Assembly (NCBI RefSeq): GCF_000757885.1
Contig: NZ_JQCR01000001.1
Location: 1 to 64,000 of the forward strand
Source of the DNA: Paenibacillus wynnii
Lineage (GTDB): Bacteria > Bacillota > Bacilli > Paenibacillales > Paenibacillaceae
Direction: 5' to 3'
Length of the DNA stretch: 64,000 bases
In this document: one piece after another, positions 17,762 to 25,237 of the stretch
How the letters are laid out: every line of letters starts with the position of its first letter
Numbering within the stretch: the stretch's first letter is position 1
Program-made: the position numbers and the translations under genes
The notes under the pieces: generated by a model
Seen by the model: the letters and a program-made list of their open reading frames with translations, nothing else
Database searches by the model: none
Told to the model about the DNA's origin: nothing

Positions 17762-17873
17762 TTATTTTCTATGCTATAAATATACCACCGTTAATTCCTA
17801 ATGCTCATCGGTGATCCTTTGTGTTTACTTCTATTATTCCGCTGGTTCTGGTGGAGTCCGATAGTACCCGTTA

Positions 17874-19004
17874 TTACTTGTTTGTTCCGTCTAGTCTGGT
17901 GTTGAGCTTATCCATTAACTCTGCAGCATCCGATTGCATGTTAGGGAGAAGGTGTCCATATATGTCCATAGTTACGGAGATTGAGGAATGACCCAGTCGT
18001 TCGGAAATAACCTTCATATGAACACCTTGTTTAATCATCATGGCAACATGCGTGTGCCGCAGATCGTGAAAGGTGATATGTGGCGCCTCATATTTAACGA
18101 GAAACCTTTCCCACGCTCGATACACGCTCCTAGTGGTTGCCGGTCCACCTGTTGCAGTACAAACTACTAAATCATAATTCTGATAATCCTGACCGACAAA
18201 GAGCCGATCCTGCAGTATCATCTTGCGATGTTCCTTAAGCTTCTCCACAGTATCAGTAGATAAGGCCACTGATCTAATACTACTTGCTGTCTTTGCCCCG
18301 TCCTTGATCCGTCTGCGCTTCGTCACAGTCTGCTGTATATGAAGTGACTTATTCTCAAAATCAATATCTGACCACCGGAGACCCAATATTTCACCTTGTC
18401 GCATACCCGTCATAATCGCCAGGTAAATAGAAATCCAGTAACGACTTTTGCCCTTTGTTTTCTCCAAGAATTCAAATGTGAAATCAGGCTCCCATACCGC
18501 CATGCTCTTACGAGTAACCTTTGGCTTTTCAACCTTAGATGCTGGGTTTTTCAATATAAGGTCTTTAGTTACAGCTGAATTAAGAGCAGCATTCAGAATC
18601 GAGAAAGCCCTCTTGATCGACCATTCCCCCAAACCTTTCTCTTCCATAGACGTAAGGAAATCCTCTACATGCTGAGCATTTATCTTTGAAAGTGGAATGT
18701 GGCCCAGTACTGGATTAATGTAGAGCCGTAGATTGTTTTCATAGAGCTCTACCGTTTCCTCTGATATGCTTCTTCTGTTTTTCAGCCAATCGGCAATATA
18801 ATCCTTGAACAGAGTTTTAGTTGGTTCGAAGTACGTGCCCTTATTAAGGCTGTTCCTTCTTTCGGCCTCAGCTGCTACAGCTTCTTTCTGAGTCTTAAAT
18901 CCTCCGGCCTTTGCGCGTATCCGAACACCATTTATAATCTCACCAGTATAAAACACGTAATACCATTTATTTTTCTTAGCTTTTTCATTCTTATGGACAG
19001 TCAT
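17874..19004 (-). CDS. int: Tyrosine-type site-specific integrase
   Basis: A 376-residue tyrosine recombinase. Residues 1-60 are an AP2-like arm-binding domain (WYYVFYTGE, GFKTQKEA), 61-160 the core-binding SAM-like domain, and 170-360 the catalytic domain. Catalytic residues visible are R202 in MTGMRQGEILGLRW, H313 and R316 in HDLRHTH, H339 in RLGHSS and Y349 in MDIYGH. It integrates the phage by recombination between attP and a host attB. A GAGGTG site precedes the ATG. The arm repeats and a candidate core lie directly upstream of its start. Confidence 0.96.
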   Translation of the reverse strand: MTVHKNEKAKKNKWYYVFYTGEIINGVRIRAKAGGFKTQKEAVAAEAERRNSLNKGTYFEPTKTLFKDYIADWLKNRRSISEETVELYENNLRLYINPVLGHIPLSKINAQHVEDFLTSMEEKGLGEWSIKRAFSILNAALNSAVTKDLILKNPASKVEKPKVTRKSMAVWEPDFTFEFLEKTKGKSRYWISIYLAIMTGMRQGEILGLRWSDIDFENKSLHIQQTVTKRRRIKDGAKTASSIRSVALSTDTVEKLKEHRKMILQDRLFVGQDYQNYDLVVCTATGGPATTRSVYRAWERFLVKYEAPHITFHDLRHTHVAMMIKQGVHMKVISERLGHSSISVTMDIYGHLLPNMQSDAAELMDKLNTRLDGTNK

Positions 19005-19033
19005 AAGTGCACCTCATTCATTAATTTAGGCTC

Positions 19034-19296
19034 TTAACACCAAATTAACACCAAAAGCGCATTTTAGCAAATAATTAATTCAAAAAACCTTTATTTACAA
19101 AGGGTTCATAAGTGCATGTGTATACCTTTCAATGGTATAAGTACCGTATCACCCATATTCCCTAACTGTCACTTATCGCACCTTTTATTAGTCTTTTTTA
19201 TGGTCTATGTAGGCATCTGCTAACCTATTCATTACCTTCTATTCTTTGCTTATCACTACAAATCATTGCGAGTTTAACACCAAATTTAACACCAAT
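19034..19296. promoter_or_regulatory. Candidate attP: arm-type repeats flanking a core
   Basis: Four copies of TTAACACCAAA (last copy TTAACACCAAT) lie in two pairs: 19034-19044 and 19045-19055, then 19274-19284 and 19286-19296. Between them, TATACC at 19121-19126 and GGTATA at 19134-19139 form an inverted repeat around seven bases (TTTCAAT). Inverted core sites around a 7-bp overlap, flanked by arm repeats, is the classic layout of a tyrosine-integrase attP. The region separates int from the excisionase. The core assignment is inferred. Confidence 0.65.
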
Positions 19297-19327
19297 TTAT
19301 TAGCTATGAACAAAGAAAAAAAGCAGG

Positions 19328-19537
19328 TCACTTACCCTGCTTTCCTTCGGCTGTATCCCCCTTAAACCAACTAATGAATGGCTCTCTAGGAATCTTTATT
19401 GAGCGACCCACACGCACCACATGAAACTGGCCGGAGTTACATAGATCATACGCTTGGTTCTTGCCTATCTGTAGGAACTTCTGAATATCCTCTACCTTAA
19501 GGACAGGTGGCAGGTCATCTACTTGTAGCGAGCTCAT
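19328..19537 (-). CDS. xis: Excisionase-family helix-turn-helix protein
   Basis: I start this at the ATG at 19537, after GAGGTG, for 69 residues beginning MSSLQVDDLPPVLKVEDI. It has the MerR/Xis-type winged helix: LKVEDIQKFLQIGKNQAYDLCNSGQF, then VRVGRSIKIPREPFISWF. These proteins bind attP and steer the integrase toward excision. It is the last gene before the candidate attP and is transcribed toward it. A transcriptional role cannot be excluded. Confidence 0.8.
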   Translation of the reverse strand: MSSLQVDDLPPVLKVEDIQKFLQIGKNQAYDLCNSGQFHVVRVGRSIKIPREPFISWFKGDTAEGKQGK

Positions 19538-19586
19538 TACATCACCTCGATTTATCATACTGTTTAAAATGATTGTCTTATTACTT

Positions 19587-20063
19587 TTAATTACCTCTAT
19601 TACTTTCTACTCCCCGTTCTTCCTTAACCACTTGTATGTTAAGAGTAAGGGCAATCTTATAGAACGCCTTCCACTTCCGCTTATAGTAAGTCGTCTCACC
19701 AATCGGAGGATCAAGTACATGGTTGTAAACGACATAATCAAAGTCGCAATCTATGTTAAGGTATCGCTCAGTAATTAAAATACGTTCCTTCATAGGCAGC
19801 CTCTTGACGGCTTTTTCTATTCTTTCGCAGTATCTTCTCCGGTACTCCTGGCTATCTACATTATGGATAGCAATGTTGGAAGTCTGGTCACTGGTAGTTC
19901 CTGTGTCACCCTTAGGAGAGTCAGACCATGCTGCTGTGGTCTGTGCTTCTCTTTCATCAGAGGTTATAGTTTTATAGAGCCTGTACTTCTCTAACGCCGC
20001 CTCTACCGCTGCCTGCGTCAACTTTCTATCCAGCTCTGGCAACTCAAACGACATCTGTGTCAC
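19587..20063 (-). CDS. ArpU-family late transcription regulator
   Basis: A 158-residue protein starting at a GTG seven bases after GAGG. The N-terminal ELPELDRKLTQAAVEAALEKYRLYK helix and the C-terminal sigma-region-4-like segment (KRLPMKERILITERYLN then GETTYYKRKWKAFYKIALTL) match ArpU-type regulators. In enterococcal phages ArpU controls packaging and lysis genes. Its location at the end of the early operon fits a switch to late transcription. Confidence 0.85.
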   Translation of the reverse strand: MTQMSFELPELDRKLTQAAVEAALEKYRLYKTITSDEREAQTTAAWSDSPKGDTGTTSDQTSNIAIHNVDSQEYRRRYCERIEKAVKRLPMKERILITERYLNIDCDFDYVVYNHVLDPPIGETTYYKRKWKAFYKIALTLNIQVVKEERGVESNRGN

Positions 20064-20121
20064 ATCATCACCTCAGTTTGTAAAGGTTCCCCGACCGAAG
20101 CCGGGGAGATCGTACGGTTCA

Positions 20122-20634
20122 TTAAAACGGCAGGTCATCTTCGCTTTCAGGAATTACTGGTCCACCTTCCGGCTCCTCTGTTTCCTTCTCCTCTTCAGCG
20201 GCGGCTATCTCCTCAATAGTAAGCTGATCCTTATCTTCCAGATCTATCGTTCCGTCAGGATTAACAGTCCCTTTAATGCCCTCACGCGGCTCATTGAACT
20301 CCTCAATGCTCATCTGCGAAGGAGCAACACCCAGAGTCACGTTACGACCTGCGAATTTGTATAGCAGCTGTGCCTTATCGTCCTTGTCACCCTTGACACC
20401 AAACTTCATAACCGTTTTTTTGCTATCACGCTGCATGGAGATGAATTCAGCCGATAGATCGCCGCACACATCGTCACCGCCCACTTCTAGGTTAAGCACT
20501 ACAATACTTCCAGATAGTTCAAACAGGTCCATCTCATCGCTAGCATCCTCAGTACCTTTGATTTCGAATTTCAGGATTTCCTTCTTATCATCTTTCTGCA
20601 TAGACTTAAAAAGTACGTTCATTGTGGTTTTCAT
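20122..20634 (-). CDS. Candidate single-stranded DNA-binding protein analogue
   Basis: A 170-residue protein with two related halves. Residues about 8-45 (VLFKSMQKDDKKEILKFEIKG) and 64-98 (EFISMQRDSKKTVMKFGVKGD) look like a duplicated beta-rich unit. The C-terminal third is acidic and low-complexity and ends in ESEDDLPF, which matches the SSB C-terminal tip (DDxPF) that recruits partners in bacterial SSBs. No canonical SSB is found elsewhere in this genome. I infer an SSB-like role; the OB fold is not evident by eye. Confidence 0.5.
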   Translation of the reverse strand: MKTTMNVLFKSMQKDDKKEILKFEIKGTEDASDEMDLFELSGSIVVLNLEVGGDDVCGDLSAEFISMQRDSKKTVMKFGVKGDKDDKAQLLYKFAGRNVTLGVAPSQMSIEEFNEPREGIKGTVNPDGTIDLEDKDQLTIEEIAAAEEEKETEEPEGGPVIPESEDDLPF

Positions 20635-20733
20635 TTATAATTGCTCCTCTCGAATTTGGGAATAATATTTGGAATAATTTCTGTTGATTTTACTGTTACC
20701 GTGGTGTTTTTTCGTACTGCGCATCAATACCTA

Positions 20734-20976
20734 TTAATCAAAACCCTCTCTCGTTACCTCGCCACGCACATACCTTTGTCTTTCGTCCAACTTAACAACA
20801 TAGGTGTTTCCGCATTTGGTGCAACCGAACTCCTGCGCATGCAACTCTTTATTCGACTTAATTGAGGATTTAACAATCTTTCCTTTGTCGCTAATACGAA
20901 AATCCATGCTATTCATTTCGTGAAGAGTCAGCGTCAAATCGTTGGAACAGTCACATTTCGGTTTTTCATATGTCAA
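20734..20976 (-). CDS. Small zinc-ribbon protein, unknown
   Basis: An 80-residue protein starting at TTG about eleven bases after GGAAGGG. It has CDC near residue 8 and a CTKCG pair near residue 52, suggesting a zinc ribbon, then a basic C-terminus (DERQRYVRGE). It belongs to the early operon between the SSB candidate and an interrupted gene. No specific function can be given. Confidence 0.6.
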   Translation of the reverse strand: MTYEKPKCDCSNDLTLTLHEMNSMDFRISDKGKIVKSSIKSNKELHAQEFGCTKCGNTYVVKLDERQRYVRGEVTREGFD

Positions 20977-21011
20977 TTCGCATCATTCCCTTCCTACGCT
21001 GTATGCGTCTA

Positions 21012-21383
21012 CTACTCATTCACTTGGCTTAGTACCATATAAGCAGCCTCTGCCCTCTCTCTGGGAGTGGCGGTGAGTAGCGCGCCGATCGTTTGATTCA
21101 CCTTTTCGGTGTATACGATTGATTTGAGATGCTTAACGTACAATGGCTCATCACATTTACACGCTGCTGACTGTACCTCTAGAGAGGCGGCAGGGTCAGT
21201 ACAGTAGTCGGGTGCCCAAGTCCACGCAATATCCTCTGAATTTTTGCTGAAGGGATCTGCCCATTATTTTCCTTTTGGTTCTACGATCCAGTAGCAGTTG
21301 CCCGTACACACTACCCTGTGCCCCATCAACTCCGCCAGCGCCCGGTTAAGCTGCTGGTCACTCATTGTCTGTAACTGTGTCAT
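21012..21383 (-). pseudogene. Phage ABA-sandwich-like protein gene interrupted by an in-frame TAA
   Basis: An open frame from the ATG at 21383 (overlapping the upstream stop, ATGA) reads 39 codons (MTQLQTMSDQQLNRALAELM and on), meets TAA at 21264-21266, then continues in the same frame for 83 codons (WADPFSKNSEDIAWTWAPDY and on) to a TAG at 21012-21014. The joined 122-residue product resembles small phage proteins of the BC1872/ABA-sandwich type: an ALAELMGHRV start, a YWIVEP strand and a PRERAEAAYMVL end. A single substitution explains the stop; error, decay and readthrough are all possible. Confidence 0.7.
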
Positions 21384-21601
21384 GACTCCTTCGCCTCCCT
21401 ACGTATCTCTTGGCATCGGGAACAGTAGTTTTTAAATACGCCACCTTCCTGCGTGAAGGAGTATCTATTTTGCAATGCCCCATTCATCCGGTTATCAAAT
21501 CCCAACGGAGTCGGTGTTGTCGAAATCTCCCTTTCCCTGCCGCAGTCATCACATTTGACGATTGTTTTGTACTTTGTGATTTCTTCAGATCGGTAACTCA
21601 T
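21380..21601 (-). CDS. Small zinc-ribbon protein, unknown
   Basis: A 73-residue protein with CDDCG near residue 18 and CSRC near residue 64, which together could bind one zinc. A GGAG site lies ten bases before the ATG. It overlaps both neighbours by four bases, so the small early genes here form one translationally coupled set. No family is recognised beyond the zinc ribbon. Confidence 0.65.
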   Translation of the reverse strand: MSYRSEEITKYKTIVKCDDCGREREISTTPTPLGFDNRMNGALQNRYSFTQEGGVFKNYCSRCQEIRREAKES

Positions 21602-21948
21602 GACTCCTTAGCTCCTTTACTGTTAACGATGGATTCCAACATTTCATTATCGCGTTCAAGTACTAGTATTTTTGCTTGTTGCCGGGCTATGGTCTGCTGT
21701 GCCTCTCCCAAAGTGTTGTTCTTGTCTACAAATTCATCTCGCCATTGCTTAGCTTCCTCTTGCCATTCCTCGACATCTTGTTGTGCCTCTTTTAGAGCAG
21801 CAAGCACATCGTCAATGATTGTGTCAGCGTCCACGGATAACGGGATAGCTCCGGGCCGAGAAGCCTGGAACAATACTTTGTCACCGGTATTCATGATTAC
21901 TTCCGATCCGTCCAGCAGGATTGCTCTTAATTCACGTTCTGGAGTCAT
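21598..21948 (-). CDS. Coiled-coil early protein, unknown
   Basis: A 116-residue protein. Residues 1-45 contain a small beta-rich part (LRAILLDGSEVIMNTGDKVLFQAS) and residues 50-110 are a long coiled coil (DDVLAALKEAQQDVEEWQEEAKQWRDEF onward). Its ATG overlaps the upstream stop by four bases. Function unknown. Confidence 0.65.
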   Translation of the reverse strand: MTPERELRAILLDGSEVIMNTGDKVLFQASRPGAIPLSVDADTIIDDVLAALKEAQQDVEEWQEEAKQWRDEFVDKNNTLGEAQQTIARQQAKILVLERDNEMLESIVNSKGAKES

Positions 21949-22121
21949 GCTTTCGCCGCCTCTCCAATAAATCTTTTCGCAAATCTCAACTGCTGGTGGA
22001 TATATGGATCAGTCTCGTTGCCTCCAAAGGCTAACCAATCACCAATTCGTGTATTTATGTCCTGCAATACTTTCAAAGGTAGCAAATGAGCTATCTTTCC
22101 GATCTCTTCCATAGGGTTCAA
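21945..22121 (-). CDS. DUF6877-like small early protein
   Basis: A 58-residue protein starting at a TTG eight bases after AAAGGAGC. It reads MNPMEEIGKIAHLLPLKVLQ with a later DWLAFGGNETDPYIHQQLRFA block, the pattern of the small DUF6877 family found in Gram-positive phages. Its stop overlaps the next ATG (ATGA). Function is unknown; gene order places it in the early accessory set. Confidence 0.7.
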   Translation of the reverse strand: MNPMEEIGKIAHLLPLKVLQDINTRIGDWLAFGGNETDPYIHQQLRFAKRFIGEAAKA

Positions 22122-22151
22122 AGCTTTCAGCTCCTTTATAGGGGGAATGGG

Positions 22152-22916
22152 TTAACCCTCGTTATCCGTTGTATCGTCCACTATAGTTACCGTGACCTCT
22201 CTAAACCTAAGTTTGATAAATTTGATCAACACCAAATATTCCTCAGCGTACCTATTACTATCGTGTCGGTTGCTGACTGCCTCTTCAAACTCACCAATCG
22301 TCCCCCTGAAGCACCCGCGAGTAACCTCGATCTCTCCTGTTTTGATCGTATACGCTGTTAATGTTCCACCCTCTGAGCCAACAGACGTCGCCCAAAATAC
22401 ATGCTTATTGCTCTCCACCCGAGCATTGCCGGTGACCCGAGCATCGCCGTAGACCCGAGCATTGCCGGTGACCCAAGCATCGCCGGTGACCCAAGCATCG
22501 CCGTAGACCCGAGCATTGCCGTAGACCCGAGCATTGCCGGTGACCCGAGCATTGCCGGTGACCCAAGCATCGCCGGTGACCCGAGCATTGCCGGTGACCC
22601 GAGCATTGCCGGTGACCCAAGCATCGCCGGTGACCCAAGCATCGCCGTAGACCCGAGCATTGCCGGTGACCCAAGCATCGCCGGTGACCCAAGCATCGCC
22701 GTAGACCCGAGCATTGCCGTAGACCCGAGCATTGCCGGTGACCCGAGCATTGCCGGTGACCCAAGCATCGCCGTCTTGATTCAGGTTTTCTTCACTTTCG
22801 ATCCAGCCGCCCAACTCATCAGCCTCTACGTCCCCAAAGCTGCGAGTCGCCTTGATTTGATAAAGGGTGATTCCGCACCATTCTTTGGTTGTTTCAGTCA
22901 GCGTATATTTTTTCAT
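22152..22916 (-). CDS. Hexapeptide-repeat (left-handed beta-helix) protein, YdcK-like
   Basis: A 254-residue protein. Residues 1-47 form a cap with FGDVEADELGGWIESEENL, seen in YdcK-like and phage-borne repeat proteins. About 20 tandem hexapeptides of form [TYD]-G-[DN]-A-[RW]-V follow at roughly 48-167 and should fold as a left-handed parallel beta-helix. A non-repeat C-terminal domain of about 80 residues closes the protein. The repeat is encoded by nearly identical 18-bp units and is likely to vary in copy number. Its role in the phage is unknown. A GGAGAG site precedes the ATG. Confidence 0.8.
   Translation of the reverse strand: MKKYTLTETTKEWCGITLYQIKATRSFGDVEADELGGWIESEENLNQDGDAWVTGNARVTGNARVYGNARVYGDAWVTGDAWVTGNARVYGDAWVTGDAWVTGNARVTGNARVTGDAWVTGNARVTGNARVYGNARVYGDAWVTGDAWVTGNARVYGDARVTGNARVESNKHVFWATSVGSEGGTLTAYTIKTGEIEVTRGCFRGTIGEFEEAVSNRHDSNRYAEEYLVLIKFIKLRFREVTVTIVDDTTDNEG
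22412..22772. repeat. 18-bp tandem repeat array (minisatellite) inside the beta-helix gene
   Basis: About 20 units of 18 bp, in a few variants, encode the hexapeptides TGNARV, YGNARV, TGDAWV and YGDAWV. The units are so similar that several reading frames on both strands stay open across the array. Higher-order blocks of several units also recur, which points to expansion by slippage or unequal recombination. Confidence 0.9.
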
Positions 22917-23059
22917 GGTTTATCTCTCCTTAAAAGTTATTGGGCTTGATTTTGGGCGTATCGCCATTCGTAACCTTTCTATTGTCGATAGGTACCGTTG
23001 CAAGCCCGCATGATATCACCGGACCCGCTTCCTATGCTCTTCGCAGCTGTTATGCCCCC

Positions 23060-23848
23060 TTATATGCTGATTGTCTTTTCTTTCAAACATCTCCGTTTAA
23101 AATCAAATCCCATTCTCTCCAACTTTCCGCGCACACCCAATGCACTCTTTCTTAAGGTCTGGGCTATCGTTTCATAGCTGTATCCTTCCTGGGCCATCCG
23201 AAGCAACGTCTGCACTTCATTGGGTGTGTACTTGGTATGGTTATCCAATCTTTCTGGTCGTACCTTAACGCCTAGATCATGCAGCCGCCGCTTAACTGAT
23301 GCCTCCGATCGATCAAAGAGCCTGGCAACCTCTGGATAAGTCATTCCTTTTGTTCCGAGGACCTGTACTAACCGCTGATCTTCTTCCGGAGTCCAATTCA
23401 CTGCCTGAAAGGTCTTTTGAGATCGCATCTGATCTGCTTTTCGTTTGACCTTTGTCCAAGCCGGCTCTGCTCCCAAGGTGTTAGGTTCCATCTTCGCAAG
23501 GTTAAGGAGTTCTTTGTGCTGCTCAGCCCATTTCCAAAATTCTTCATAGCCGATGACCAGAACTCTGGCCGTATTTGCAAAGAGTTTCCTTCTGACTGGC
23601 AGCCCGTAATCTGGTACCCAATAATTCACGATTTGCCCATATGATTTATCAAGAGCAAGAGCTAATTGATTGACTGTGATTCCGTCAAAGTTCATCCGTG
23701 AGTCTCCGAGCCCCATTCTGCCAGCTTTCAATTTTACTGCATCGATGCTCCGTCCCAAGTTTTGAGAGATTGATTTCAAACTAATCGATCCCCATTTATC
23801 CTGGAGGTAATCAATCTCTTCTTTTGTCCAATTTTTGGCGCAACCCAT
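23060..23848 (-). CDS. Multi-helix-turn-helix DNA-binding protein, SANT/Myb-like
   Basis: A 262-residue protein with three SANT/Myb-like units: residues 6-45 (WTKEEIDYLQDKWGSISLKSISQNL), about 150-190 (WTPEEDQRLVQVLG) and about 205-245 (YTPNEVQTLLRMAQEGYSYETIAQTL). Between them lies a helix-turn-helix segment (GITVNQLALALDKSYGQIVNYW). The protein is probably a DNA-binding regulator or nucleoid-type factor. It lies in the early operon; the partner DNA is unknown. Confidence 0.7.
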   Translation of the reverse strand: MGCAKNWTKEEIDYLQDKWGSISLKSISQNLGRSIDAVKLKAGRMGLGDSRMNFDGITVNQLALALDKSYGQIVNYWVPDYGLPVRRKLFANTARVLVIGYEEFWKWAEQHKELLNLAKMEPNTLGAEPAWTKVKRKADQMRSQKTFQAVNWTPEEDQRLVQVLGTKGMTYPEVARLFDRSEASVKRRLHDLGVKVRPERLDNHTKYTPNEVQTLLRMAQEGYSYETIAQTLRKSALGVRGKLERMGFDFKRRCLKEKTISI

Positions 23849-23851
23849 TGA

Positions 23852-24118
23852 TTACACCCCCACCTGTTTTAATTCCGCTGCCTCGGTATCATTCATTGTG
23901 ATTGTTGCCATCCCGTCCCAATGCTCTCTTATTTCTTGAGCCTTGGCTTTGACAGCTGCTGCCTGTTTTGGCTGGAGAACAATGCTCATAGCCTCCTCGT
24001 AATGCTGCTGAGCTTTGGCATAAGCCCGGGAGTGGATCATGTTCATCCATTCCCAGAAGATTTTGTTCGACATCGATTTAACTTTTTGGAAAGCTCTGCG
24101 GCGCTGTTCTTCGGTCAT
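23852..24118 (-). CDS. Small helical early protein, unknown
   Basis: I start this at the ATG at 24118, eight bases after AAAGGA, giving 88 residues beginning MTEEQRRRAFQKVKSM. It is basic and helical with conserved Trp residues (FWEWMNMIH). The frame is open further upstream but without a ribosome site. No family recognised. Confidence 0.6.
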   Translation of the reverse strand: MTEEQRRRAFQKVKSMSNKIFWEWMNMIHSRAYAKAQQHYEEAMSIVLQPKQAAAVKAKAQEIREHWDGMATITMNDTEAAELKQVGV

Positions 24119-24132
24119 GATATCCGTCCTTT

Positions 24133-24279
24133 CTATTGCAGCCATGCTAGCAACATGCCGAGTAGCAGCAGTGCTAGGCTGAAATTCCGTAATACCACTA
24201 TTGGTTCTGGCAGCCGTTCTTCTCTTACTGACCCTATGATTCGACCTGAATCGTCCCTAAATCGAATGACTGTTTTCAT
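24133..24279 (-). CDS. Small single-pass membrane protein
   Basis: A 48-residue protein from the ATG at 24279 after GGGGG. Residues about 30-47 are strongly hydrophobic (LRNFSLALLLLGMLLAWL), so it is likely anchored in the membrane with a charged N-terminal half. A longer upstream start would overlap the preceding gene and lacks a ribosome site. Function unknown. Confidence 0.5.
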   Translation of the reverse strand: MKTVIRFRDDSGRIIGSVREERLPEPIVVLRNFSLALLLLGMLLAWLQ

Positions 24280-24295
24280 ATGCGGCCCCCATTTC

Positions 24296-24574
24296 TTAGA
24301 AATCAATTTGGCTTTTAATGTATTCCCTGATAGCTTCAACGTCTGCAATGAGCTCACGGAGGTTAGTGGCTTCGCTGGAGTCGATCTTGAGGTTAAGAAA
24401 CTTACGAGCAGCGCCTAACACGGTAGGATAATGTCCATGAGTTTTGAATATTGGTTTCCCCTCTGTTTCGCCTTTCGCTGGTTTTCCAATTGCTCCAGAG
24501 TATTCTTTCAGAGTGAATTCCCTATCATCCGATTCGATATAAAAGCCACCTTCAATATGCACTTTCAAATCCAT
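24296..24574 (-). CDS. Small early protein, unknown
   Basis: A 92-residue protein with a beta-rich N-terminal half (DLKVHIEGGFYIESDDREFTL) and a helical C-terminal half (ATNLRELIADVEAIREYIKSQ). Similar short proteins are common beside resolvase genes in phages, but I cannot assign a function. A GGAGG-type site precedes the ATG. Confidence 0.6.
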   Translation of the reverse strand: MDLKVHIEGGFYIESDDREFTLKEYSGAIGKPAKGETEGKPIFKTHGHYPTVLGAARKFLNLKIDSSEATNLRELIADVEAIREYIKSQIDF

Positions 24575-24580
24575 TCCTCC

Positions 24581-25237
24581 TTAAAATAGGAACTGGCGTT
24601 CCGTCTCAGGCATGTGACTGTCCGCCGCCGCAGGCTTCCCTCGGCGTTTACTTGGAACTGATTTATCCTTTTTCTTCTTTGTTGTCTTAGCTGCTGGGCT
24701 GATTATGGCCTGTATGACGTCCTGTTGATACGGTGTGTATGACTCCAATGACTGACCGTTTTTTACTCTTTGTACCGCCTCTGCAATCTTGGCGATGATA
24801 TAGGCATCCGTCACATTGTGGCTACTGTGAGAATAATTATAGTGTTCAAGAACTGCAGTCGCGATGATAGCTTTTTTGTCGTCATCTTCAGCTAATCGCC
24901 TATTTTCATTAACGTACTTCTTTGTACGTTGCGGATTAACATCCACATACGTAAGGCCCTTCCGATAGATCATACTCCTCAACCCACCGTGTATCATTCC
25001 CGTGGTAACTCCGCTCTGCGTACCCATGGCCGGCTGTTCAATGGCGATGATGTCACCGGGTTTCAGCAATTGATAGAGTTGATTCTCTAGTGAGACGAGT
25101 TGTTGTGTAGTAATTCCACCTTTTTCCTTCCGACCCTTACCCACTAACTCCACTTCTACCAAGGGCCTGCCGTCCTCATCCAAAGCGACAAATCCGGTCT
25201 GAGTGGCTGGGTCAATGCCGACAAATCTCATGCCCAC
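24581..25237 (-). CDS. RuvC-fold nuclease (Holliday junction resolvase-like)
   Basis: A 218-residue protein of the RuvC/RNase H fold. The first catalytic strand is visible as FVGIDPATQTGFVALD near residues 5-20, a second acid follows in IIAIEQPAM near 60-68, and the third is in HNVTDAYIIAK near 140-150. The C-terminal tail is Lys-rich. Such phage enzymes resolve recombination or replication intermediates before packaging. Its GTG/ATG region overlaps the end of the sigma factor gene. Confidence 0.8.
   Translation of the reverse strand: MGMRFVGIDPATQTGFVALDEDGRPLVEVELVGKGRKEKGGITTQQLVSLENQLYQLLKPGDIIAIEQPAMGTQSGVTTGMIHGGLRSMIYRKGLTYVDVNPQRTKKYVNENRRLAEDDDKKAIIATAVLEHYNYSHSSHNVTDAYIIAKIAEAVQRVKNGQSLESYTPYQQDVIQAIISPAAKTTKKKKDKSVPSKRRGKPAAADSHMPETERQFLF

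Larger units (their letters stand above)
16974..17873. other. 900-base intergenic region with repeats between integrase and late genes
   Basis: No credible gene is seen on either strand. The region holds a 16-bp direct repeat (CGTATTAAGAYCTTAC at 17202-17217 and 17375-17390), three TGCTGGTTGCT copies, and a long hairpin near 17683-17761. It precedes the late operon, so a late promoter responsive to the ArpU-like protein or the phage sigma factor could lie here; I could not pinpoint one. Confidence 0.6.

Noticed and set aside
17509..17814. Open frames on both strands at 17509-17814.
   Set aside because: They lack ribosome sites and protein-like composition, and they coincide with repeats and the hairpin.
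22358..22949. Long open frames on both strands across the minisatellite (for example 22358-22768 minus and 22401-22949 plus).
   Set aside because: They come from the 18-bp repeat staying open in several frames. The frame at 22152-22916 has the ribosome site and non-repeat cap domains.
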